From Thermoplasmata archaeon (lineage in GTDB: Archaea; Thermoplasmatota; Thermoplasmata; Lutacidiplasmatales; UBA184), in the NCBI GenBank assembly GCA_030041175.1, contig JASHOK010000016.1, positions 1 to 37,264 of the forward strand: a stretch of DNA of 37,264 nt, in the 5' to 3' direction. Below, piece by piece: positions 30,222 through 37,264 of the stretch. Below the pieces are notes generated by a model that saw nothing but the letters and a program-made list of their open reading frames with translations, did not search any database and was not told the origin of the DNA. The translations under genes and the position numbers were made by a program. Positions within the stretch are counted from its first letter, which is position 1, and each line of letters opens with the position of its first letter.

Positions 30222-31397
30222 TTGGGACGCCGTGAGTCCGTGACCCCGGCCCCGCTCCCGCTGCCCGAGCGGCCCCGAACGAAAGCCTCGCTGAGCCCCT
30301 TTCGGACCCCGGCCGGCCTCATCCTGTTTAGCCGGGATATCTACGGCCTCGGTCGGCAGATCCAGGACGACGAACACGGCACTCTCTGGCGCATGCTGGG
30401 CCTCCTCGACGGCACCCGGTCGGTCGCCGACATCATCGGCCTGCTCCGGGAACAGGACCCCGAGCTGCTTCCGGCCGAAGTGCGTCGGGCCATCCGCCGG
30501 CTCCAGCGTCTCGGAATCATCGAGGACGCCGCTCTGCCGCCTCCGGGGGAGTTCTCTGCCGAAGAGCTCGACCGGTATTCCCGGAATCTGGACTTCTTCT
30601 CCATCGCCACCCTGGGGACCCCTCGCACCACGTTCGAGCTACAAACTCGCCTTCGCGAGTCCCGGGTGACGATCGTCGGGGTAGGCGGGGTTGGCTCGGC
30701 CACCGCTCTGGGCCTCGCGGCGGCCGGGGTGGGCCATCTCCGGCTTGTCGACTCGGACCGCGTGGAGGTTTCGAACCTGAACCGTCAACTGATGTTCGGC
30801 ACTCGAGATGTGGGCCGACTCAAGGTCGAGGTCGCCGCCGAGAAGCTCCGCGACCTGAACCCGTATGTCACGGTAGTGACCGAGACCCATCGGGTGACGA
30901 ACGCAGACGCGTTGACCCCCTTCGTCCGCGACAACGACCTGTTCATCCTAGGTGCCGACCAGCCGCACGAGATCCTGCTCTGGACCAACGACGTCGCCTA
31001 CCGGGAGCGTATTCCGTGGCTCGAGAACAGCTACAACGGCCCCCGATGCGCTATCGCCCTGTTTGTGCCGGGACGGACCCCGTGTCTGCGCTGTCTGCAG
31101 CACCACCAGGAGGAGGCTCTGCGGCGGCGGAACGTCGCGGTCGGAGAGGAGCTGTTCCCGGCGACCACCGCCAACCCCGTTCTCGCCCCCACCGCCGGGG
31201 TGGCGGGTCACTGGGGGGCCCTGCAGTCGCTCTACTTCCTCGCCGGGCTGCCCGCGGCCTCCGAGGGGCGGATGCTGCACCTGAACCTCTGGAAGGCGAG
31301 CGATGTCCGGGTCGTAGCTCCGCCGTTCTGGCCGGAGTGCCCGACCTGCGGCGGGTCGGCCTCCGACCCAGGGGGTCGTCCGGCGATGGAATCATAA
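30222..31397 (+). CDS. E1-like ThiF/MccB-family adenylating enzyme with probable N-terminal RRE domain, 391 aa
   Basis: The C-terminal part (about residues 115-380) is an E1-like adenylation domain. It has RYSRNL with the arginine finger, the nucleotide loop GVGGVGS (153-159), LVDSD, the catalytic NLNRQ (185-189), Lys201, and two zinc CxxC pairs (Cys288/291 and Cys373/376). No catalytic Cys is evident in the crossover loop, as in MccB. Residues 28-105 (LILFSRDIYGLGRQIQ, then a three-helix winged-helix region) look like a PqqD/RRE leader-peptide-binding domain. The RYxRNxxFF...LQxRL spacing resembles peptide-modifying E1 enzymes (MccB, PaaA, TOMM ThiF partners). The start is TTG 30222, or GTG 30240. 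The MFS exporter follows after 24 nt. Confidence 0.82.
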   Translation: MGRRESVTPAPLPLPERPRTKASLSPFRTPAGLILFSRDIYGLGRQIQDDEHGTLWRMLGLLDGTRSVADIIGLLREQDPELLPAEVRRAIRRLQRLGIIEDAALPPPGEFSAEELDRYSRNLDFFSIATLGTPRTTFELQTRLRESRVTIVGVGGVGSATALGLAAAGVGHLRLVDSDRVEVSNLNRQLMFGTRDVGRLKVEVAAEKLRDLNPYVTVVTETHRVTNADALTPFVRDNDLFILGADQPHEILLWTNDVAYRERIPWLENSYNGPRCAIALFVPGRTPCLRCLQHHQEEALRRRNVAVGEELFPATTANPVLAPTAGVAGHWGALQSLYFLAGLPAASEGRMLHLNLWKASDVRVVAPPFWPECPTCGGSASDPGGRPAMES

Positions 31398-31421
31398 CCC
31401 TCGAACGTCGGTAACTTCCCA

Positions 31422-32819
31422 GTGGCCTCCTCGGTGCGACCGGGCGCGAGCACAGAGGCGGAAGCGTGGCTTCGCCGCAAGCTCGTTTCGAACCGGAACT
31501 ACTGGCCGTACTGGGCCGGGAACGTCGCGAGCTGGGGGGGCCTCGGTCTCGCGGACGTCCTGCTGCTGTTTCTGGTCTACACCGACACGGGTTCCGCGCT
31601 GGCCGTTGCCTACGTCGGGATCGCCGCGTCGATCCCGGTCGTGGCCATCGGTCTGCCGGTCGGGGTCCTGGTAGACCGGGTGGACCGCCGGGCACTGCTC
31701 ATCATCACCGGCTTCTTGCAGGCGGGGATCCTGGCCATCGTCCCGATCTCCCTCGCGCTCGTGGGCTTCCAGCTCGACGTGGTCCTGGCCCTCGTGTTCC
31801 TGCTGGAGACGGCGACCGCAATCTTCCGGCCGTCGGCCACCTCGATCCTCCCCAGCCTGGTCTCCTCGGCCACGCTGGACGATGCCAACGGCTTGCTGCA
31901 AGCGTCGACGGCCGTGGCCTCGACCGTGGGCGCGGCGGCGGCCCCGATCCTGCTGGCGGCCGGCGGTGTCTACGCCTCCTTCGCGTTCTGCGGGGTCGTA
32001 TTCCTCCTCTCGGGCTTCGTCATGACCCGCATCCATAGTCCGGTCACCGGCGCTCTGACCCATCCATCGGGCCGCAGCCGCCTGTCGGTCCTCAGTGACC
32101 TCCGCGCCGCCTTTCAGTACCTCTTCGCCCACCGGGCGCTGCTCGAGCTGACGCTCGTGTCCGTGGCCCTCGGGTTCTTCCTCGCGCTGTCGACGCCGTT
32201 CCTGGTCGTCTACACGGTCCAGGTGCTTGCGGTGCCCGCCGCCGCCTTCGGATATCTGGTGGCCGGCTTCAGCGGGGGATTCCTGATCGGCTCGGTCTCC
32301 ATGGGCCGCCTGGGGATCGTCCGAAGATTCGGGTGGACGCTGATCGCGACCCTCTGCACGGGGGGCGCTCTCTACGGCATCCTGGCCCTCGTTCCGATGT
32401 TTGACGTGGCCGGAGTCGCCCTGGTGACACTGGGGCTGATGTTCGGCCTGATCACCACGGCGTTCTTTTCGCTGGTGCAGCGGATCGTTCCGGCCGGCCT
32501 CCTCGGACGGTACCTGAGCATCGACGAGACGATCGGGCTAGCCATGACCCCGGTCGGCATCCTGGCCGGCGGGCTCCTGACGGACTTCTATGGGGTCCGG
32601 CTGGCGTTCGGGGTGGCCGCCGTTGGACTGGCGGCAACCGGGGTCATCGCCTACTTCCTCCAGGACCTTCGCGCCCTCCACTTCGACGCCCCCCCCGAGC
32701 CAATCGCAGTGCCGCGGACGGCACTGCTCGGTACGCGAGCCGATGAACTGCCGGCGGAACTACCGACCGGCGAGACGGTCCCGCAGCCGCCGCCAGTCCG
32801 GGACGAGGTCTGGCCGTAG
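31422..32819 (+). CDS. MFS exporter, EntS/MefA/MccC-like, 465 aa
   Basis: A 12-helix MFS efflux protein of the MFS_3 type. The start pattern NRNYWPYWAGNVASWGGLGL and the loop-2 motif GVLVDRVDRRALLI match EntS, macrolide pumps and the microcin C exporter MccC. A PTS/PSA segment (IFRPSATSILPSLV) after helix 4 is also typical. It lies 24 nt downstream of the RRE-E1 gene, so it is the likely exporter of whatever that enzyme makes, or a self-resistance pump. The last 45 residues form a soluble, Pro-rich tail, the end of which is read antisense by the convergent STAND gene (60-nt overlap). The start is GTG 31422. Confidence 0.88.
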   Translation: MASSVRPGASTEAEAWLRRKLVSNRNYWPYWAGNVASWGGLGLADVLLLFLVYTDTGSALAVAYVGIAASIPVVAIGLPVGVLVDRVDRRALLIITGFLQAGILAIVPISLALVGFQLDVVLALVFLLETATAIFRPSATSILPSLVSSATLDDANGLLQASTAVASTVGAAAAPILLAAGGVYASFAFCGVVFLLSGFVMTRIHSPVTGALTHPSGRSRLSVLSDLRAAFQYLFAHRALLELTLVSVALGFFLALSTPFLVVYTVQVLAVPAAAFGYLVAGFSGGFLIGSVSMGRLGIVRRFGWTLIATLCTGGALYGILALVPMFDVAGVALVTLGLMFGLITTAFFSLVQRIVPAGLLGRYLSIDETIGLAMTPVGILAGGLLTDFYGVRLAFGVAAVGLAATGVIAYFLQDLRALHFDAPPEPIAVPRTALLGTRADELPAELPTGETVPQPPPVRDEVWP

Positions 32820-35108
32820 ACGCTCGAATTCGCGCTCGCGCATGCTTTCCAGACCGCGGGCGGCCTTGTCCCGGTGGCCCCGGGCGAACTGGAGCTCGGC
32901 TTCCCGAAGGTCGACCTCGAGCTCATCCGCCGCCAGCCGCTGCCGGGCGAAGATCCGACGAGCCGCCCCAAACGCTTCGAGGGCCGCCGGCTCGTCGCCG
33001 CGCTGGAGCGCCAGGCGGCCCTCGGTGAGGAATGACCGTGCCTGTCCGAGCGAGTCTCCGAGCTGGCCGAACTGCGCCATCGCGACGCGGTTCCGCGCCT
33101 CGGCTTCCTCGACACGACCGTGCTCGAGCTCCAGGTCCGCGAGGTTGAGACACGCCCACGCCATGCGGCGGAGGTCGTGCGCCGCTTCGCTGAATCCGAA
33201 GGCCCGCTGGAGGGCGCTCCGGGCTTCCTCGGTCTGGCCCTGCGCATTCAGAATGGCGCCCAGACAGATGAGTCCAAACGCCGCCTCGGCGCGATCGCCG
33301 ACCTCGACCAGCCTGTCGATCGCGGCACGGAACCCGGCGACCGCATCCTCTTCCCGACCCGGAATCATCGAGAGGGCCGTCGACCTTCGGATCGACTCGG
33401 CCGCGGCCTCCCGCGCGTCCCCGGCATCCAGGGCCAGATGCAGCGCCTCGTCGTGGGCGGCCAGTGCCTCGGTATAGTTGCCGCGGTAGTACAGGATCTC
33501 GCCCCGGAGCCGAAGCGTAGCGATCCGCAAGGCAACGGAAGCCCCCGAGGGGCCCTTGGCCGGCAACTCCCGAAAGACCTGTTCCGCTTCCTCCCAGCGC
33601 CCTTCCTCCGCGAACAGGCGGGCCCGGAGGAGCGAGTAGAGGGAACGATCGGTCGCGCGCGCCGCCGACCAAAGCCGGCGGTCCGCGCGGAATTCTTTGA
33701 GCAGCGCGTCGGCCGCCTCGAGCTCTCCGGCCCGGGTGCGCTGGACCGCGAGCTCGAGCCGGATTCCGATTTCGGCGGCGACGTCGTCGGGGTCGCTCCG
33801 GTGCAGGGCCTCTTGGGCGTGCTCCAGGTACGAGATGGCCACCATGGGCTGGAACGAACCGGCCGCATATTCCGCGGCCTGTCGGTTGTACTGGACCGCC
33901 GAGTCGAGTCCGCCCAGGAACGTGTGACGGGCCAAAGCGTAGACCGTCTCCATCTCCCGGGGAGAGCTCTGCTCGAGCGCGGCCGCGACGCGACGATGAA
34001 GGTTGCGGACGGTCGGCTCGCTGAGCTCCGTGAAGAGACGCTGTCGCAGGGCCTCCTGGTTGAAGGCGAACCGGTCCCATTCCAGCTCCCTCAGGATTCC
34101 GAGGCGGACGAGCCGTTCGAGTCCCTCGACCACCTTTTCCTCTTCGCCGCCGACCGCGGCCGCGACGACATCGAACGAGAACTCGTTCCCCGCCACGACG
34201 GCGAGGTTCAGGAGCCGACGATCCGCCGTATCCAGGTGCTCGAGCGCATCGGCGCGGTCCGTCCCCGGGGCCTCCGTGGCCTCGGGTACGGCGTCCGCAA
34301 CCGGTGGCGGATGGACGAGACGTTCCACGAACATCGGCAACCCGCCCGTTTCCGAGTAGAGCCGACGAACATCGGCCTCGCGGAACCGCCGCTGGGGCTC
34401 GAGCCAGCGAAGGAATTCCCCCATCTCCTCTTCCGACAGCGCCCGGAGGCGGAGACGCTCGACGTCCGGCAGATGCAACAGGGCATCGAGGGGACCGGCG
34501 GCCGGTCGGGGTTCCGCAGAGTCCAGGGTGCCGAGGATCCAGATCGGTTGCCCGGCGATCCGGGGCACCAGATCCTGGAGGAGTCCTATCGAAGCGTCGT
34601 CGGCCCGGTGCAGGTCGTCGAGCGCGAGCAGCACGGGGCCCTTCCGCGCGGCGGCGAAGAAGGGTTCTGCGAGCTCGGCCCCGAGACGTTGACGGTCCGA
34701 CTCCAGCTCCGCACGAGCCCCGTCGGCTGCCGTTCGGATCGCCTGACCGGAGAGGCTCGAGTCTTCGGCGCGCACTAGCCCCGGTAGGAGCCCCAGCGGA
34801 GGCCCCACCGAGGGCTCCCGCAGCGGCGGGGACGTGTCTCGTTCCAGGTCCGGGGACACCGCGTCGCGGATCAGCGAGAACGGAGGCGGGTTCTCTTCCG
34901 CGGCCCGTGCCCGGAAGACCCGAAAGCCCGCGGACCTCGAGTCCTCGAGTAGCTGGCCGAGGAAGGTGGACTTTCCAACCCCGATCGGACCGTCGAGGAT
35001 CGTCGTGCCCCCGGCGCCCGACCGCGCCCGTTCCCGTCGGAAGACGAGCGCCTCCCAGGTGTCGGGCCGGCCAATCCGGGGCCGGGACCGCTCCATCGAA
35101 GCCGCCAC
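32760..35108 (-). CDS. STAND-type AAA ATPase with TPR-like repeats (MalT/LAL-like, no HTH), 782 aa
   Basis: The N-terminus has a P-loop GPIGVGKST (residues 40-48) and a Walker B with sensor LLALDDLHRADD (about 155-166), in the arrangement of MalT/AfsR/LuxR-LAL signal ATPases. A winged-helix-like segment (about 290-360) follows. From about residue 385 to the end are TPR-type helical repeats rich in AxxxxxxALxLA patterns (for example YTEALAAHDEALHLALDAGD). Unlike LAL regulators it has no C-terminal DNA-binding HTH, so any output is through protein contacts. The start is GTG 35108 (ATG 35096 also possible); TTAAATACG on this strand about 27 nt upstream fits a leaderless mRNA. Its 3' end overlaps the exporter gene by 60 nt. 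Confidence 0.88.
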   Translation of the reverse strand: MAASMERSRPRIGRPDTWEALVFRRERARSGAGGTTILDGPIGVGKSTFLGQLLEDSRSAGFRVFRARAAEENPPPFSLIRDAVSPDLERDTSPPLREPSVGPPLGLLPGLVRAEDSSLSGQAIRTAADGARAELESDRQRLGAELAEPFFAAARKGPVLLALDDLHRADDASIGLLQDLVPRIAGQPIWILGTLDSAEPRPAAGPLDALLHLPDVERLRLRALSEEEMGEFLRWLEPQRRFREADVRRLYSETGGLPMFVERLVHPPPVADAVPEATEAPGTDRADALEHLDTADRRLLNLAVVAGNEFSFDVVAAAVGGEEEKVVEGLERLVRLGILRELEWDRFAFNQEALRQRLFTELSEPTVRNLHRRVAAALEQSSPREMETVYALARHTFLGGLDSAVQYNRQAAEYAAGSFQPMVAISYLEHAQEALHRSDPDDVAAEIGIRLELAVQRTRAGELEAADALLKEFRADRRLWSAARATDRSLYSLLRARLFAEEGRWEEAEQVFRELPAKGPSGASVALRIATLRLRGEILYYRGNYTEALAAHDEALHLALDAGDAREAAAESIRRSTALSMIPGREEDAVAGFRAAIDRLVEVGDRAEAAFGLICLGAILNAQGQTEEARSALQRAFGFSEAAHDLRRMAWACLNLADLELEHGRVEEAEARNRVAMAQFGQLGDSLGQARSFLTEGRLALQRGDEPAALEAFGAARRIFARQRLAADELEVDLREAELQFARGHRDKAARGLESMREREFERLRPDLVPDWRRLRDRLAGR

Positions 35109-35123
35109 TACCGAAATAGTGGC
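35104..35123. promoter_or_regulatory. Inverted repeat at the start of the STAND gene (candidate operator)
   Basis: GCCACTA and TAGTGGC are perfect 7-bp arms around a 6-nt spacer (CCGAAA). The repeat covers the GTG start and predicted transcription start of the STAND gene, just downstream of the TATA-like box at 35131-35140, where a bound repressor would block initiation. It could also act as a hairpin in the first codons. Confidence 0.45.
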
Positions 35124-35130
35124 TGAGGGG

Positions 35131-35140
35131 CGTATTTAAT
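35131..35140. promoter_or_regulatory. Shared TATA-like box (STAND gene / aldo-keto reductase)
   Basis: CGTATTTAAT reads as a TATA-like element on both strands. On the minus strand it lies about 27 nt before the STAND gene's GTG. On the plus strand it would start a transcript near 35160 with a 50-nt leader for the aldo/keto reductase. Called from composition and spacing. Confidence 0.45.
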
Positions 35141-35209
35141 CAACCCGGGGCCGGCCGACTGGGACTGACCTGAGGCGATTTGTAGCCCGGGCGGCTGTCG
35201 GGCCTGGCC

Positions 35210-36202
<993 letters not shown>

Positions 36203-36266
36203 GTCCTCGGGCTTCCGAGCGTCGTGCTCCACCGAGGCCGAGCGAGCGTAGCGGCGCGCGAGACGA

Positions 36267-36289
36267 GGCGGGCCGGAGCCCGGCCCGCC
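36267..36289. terminator. Perfect 9-bp hairpin between convergent genes
   Basis: GGCGGGCCG and CGGCCCGCC pair perfectly around a GAGCC loop in the 102-nt gap between the aldo/keto reductase and the ABC ATPase, which converge. It could stop transcription or stabilise 3' ends from both sides. There is no T-tract. Confidence 0.5.
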
Positions 36290-36304
36290 GCCACCCGGGC
36301 CGAG

Positions 36305-37231
36305 TCACTCGATGACGTCGTCCCGGTTCTCCGCCAGGACCTGAGCCCGCCGTGCGATCCGCACCGCTTTGTTCCGGTCCCGAAGCGCCTCGGTGAGCTT
36401 TTCGATCGGAGCCTCGGCAATCGACTTCGCGTCCAGGAACCCGGCGTCGGCCAGTCGTTCCATGACCTTGTCCGAGACCGACAGCGCCACGCGGAGCGCC
36501 TGGCGCTGGGTCTCCTGCTGAGCCATCTCCTTGGACAGCTGTTCGCTCGTGACCTTGCCGTCGCGGATGGTGAAGGTCCGGTCGCACAGCGGCGGGATAC
36601 GGCCCGAGTGGGTGACGATCACCACGGTGGCTCCCTTCTGCTTGTTGAGCTGGTCGAGCAGCCGGAGTACCGAGTCGCCGGACGCACTGTCCAGGTTCCC
36701 GGTCGGTTCGTCCGCCAGGATGATGGTCGGCTCGTTGGCGAGGGCCCGTGCGATCGCCACTCGCTGCTGTTCGCCCCCGCTCAGCTTGGACGGCTTGAAG
36801 TCGGCCCGTTCCTCCATCCCGACCTCCTCGAGCAGCGCGGTGGACCGCGTGCGCCGCTCCGGAGAGGGCACGCCGAGTACCTCCATGGGAAGGGCCACGT
36901 TCTCCCGTGCGGTGAGGTTCGGAATGAGGTGGTAGGCCTGGAAAACGAAACCGATCGTCCGAGCCCGATAGTCGGTGAGCTGCAGCTCCGACATATGGGT
37001 GAGCTCCTCGCCCGCCACTTGGACCTCGCCGGAGGTCGGAACATCGAGCGCTCCGATCATGTGGAGCAGCGTGGTCTTCCCGCTTCCGCTCGGACCCTTG
37101 ATCGCCACCATGGCTCGGGGGGCGATGGAGAGGTTGACCCCACGCAGTGCCTCGACGGGAGGCTTCCCGCGAGAGCGGTACTCCTTCGTCACGTCGGCCA
37201 GGGCGATGACGGGGGTCGCAGCCTCACTCAT
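36305..37231 (-). CDS. MacB/LolD-type ABC transporter ATP-binding protein with C-terminal helical extension, 308 aa
   Basis: The ATPase of an FtsX/MacB-type transporter. It has Walker A KGPSGSGKTT (about residues 45-54), a Q-loop in FVFQAYHLIPNLTA, the signature LSGGEQQRVAIARAL (about 149-163), Walker B IILADEPTGNLD and the H-loop VTHSGRIP. LolD-like ATPases are about 225 aa; here an extra 80 residues follow. They are helical and include VSDKVMERLADAGFLDAKSI, which has a helix-hairpin-helix look. ATG 37231 overlaps the end of the preceding permease frame by 8 nt, so the two proteins are produced together. The role is probably export or mechanotransmission, not uptake. Confidence 0.92.
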   Translation of the reverse strand: MSEAATPVIALADVTKEYRSRGKPPVEALRGVNLSIAPRAMVAIKGPSGSGKTTLLHMIGALDVPTSGEVQVAGEELTHMSELQLTDYRARTIGFVFQAYHLIPNLTARENVALPMEVLGVPSPERRTRSTALLEEVGMEERADFKPSKLSGGEQQRVAIARALANEPTIILADEPTGNLDSASGDSVLRLLDQLNKQKGATVVIVTHSGRIPPLCDRTFTIRDGKVTSEQLSKEMAQQETQRQALRVALSVSDKVMERLADAGFLDAKSIAEAPIEKLTEALRDRNKAVRIARRAQVLAENRDDVIE

Positions 37232-37264
37232 ACCGAAGTGCCTCCGCCGGGCGGAGCCGGACGG
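37224..37264 (-). CDS. FtsX/MacB-like permease, C-terminal end only (partial)
   Basis: The last 12 codons before the window edge read VRLRPAEALRYE followed by TGA (37224-37226). The RPAEALRYE ending is the common C-terminus of FtsX/MacB-family permeases. Its stop lies inside the first codons of the ATPase gene (8-nt overlap), which supports the pair as one transporter. The rest lies outside the window. Confidence 0.7.
   Translation of the reverse strand, partial: VRLRPAEALRYE

Overview
This is a GC-rich archaeal chromosome segment, most likely from a high-GC member of the Thermoplasmatota; the order cannot be fixed from sequence alone. The archaeal assignment rests on several features. There is an Rpp21-type RNase P protein, an archaeal-type GluRS with a GlnRS-like C-terminus, a DhnA-type class I fructose-bisphosphate aldolase, Tsr3, a bacterio-opsin-activator (HTH_10) regulator and an AAA-associated domain next to an ABC ATPase. 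Two tRNA genes carry bulge-helix-bulge introns. TATA-like boxes lie about 25 nt upstream of many GTG/ATG starts (leaderless style). Genes are tightly packed, with many ATGA/GTGA overlaps. No rRNA, CRISPR array, insertion sequence or prophage was seen.

Layout. 1-9.1 kb is an informational and housekeeping block: a small unknown protein, tRNA-Leu(CAA), an RNase P protein coupled to a zinc-ribbon protein, then on the other strand an RNase H-fold protein, GluRS, a glyoxalase-like protein and an MFS transporter, followed by a CDF metal exporter, the aldolase, Tsr3 and a PPP-type phosphatase. 9.1-9.4 kb holds tRNA-Leu(UAG), with introns in both the D and T loops, and tRNA-Gln(CUG), with an intron in the T loop. 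9.6-12.9 kb is a NitT/TauT-type ABC importer: a fused double permease, an ATPase, and a free-standing AAA-associated domain protein, with no binding protein beside it. tRNA-Ala(CGC), an unknown protein and a universal stress protein follow.

14.2-21.3 kb is a six-gene minus-strand operon encoding a complex I / hydrogenase-4-like membrane complex (HyfC, E, F, G, I and B homologues, in that transcription order). The large subunit has lost all four Ni-Fe cysteine ligands, while the small subunit keeps its FeS cysteines and the antiporter-like subunits keep their proton-path Glu/Lys residues. It is best read as an energy-converting-hydrogenase-related (Ehr-type) redox pump rather than a hydrogenase.

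21.5-30 kb contains an unknown cysteine-containing protein, a large MMPL-type RND transporter, two overlapping tiny genes, RNase HI, a membrane zinc-ribbon protein, a small membrane protein, a cyclophilin and an HTH_10 regulator. 29.9-32.8 kb looks like a small peptide-modification system: a 338-nt intergenic stretch with its own promoter-like and terminator-like elements and short ORFs, an E1-like adenylating enzyme with a probable N-terminal peptide-recognition (RRE/PqqD-like) domain, and an MFS exporter. This is the same architecture as microcin C (MccB/MccC) and pantocin (PaaA/PaaC) loci. A convergent STAND/TPR ATPase overlaps the exporter's 3' end. The window ends with an aldo/keto reductase and a MacB/LolD-type ABC ATPase, plus the last codons of its FtsX-like permease.
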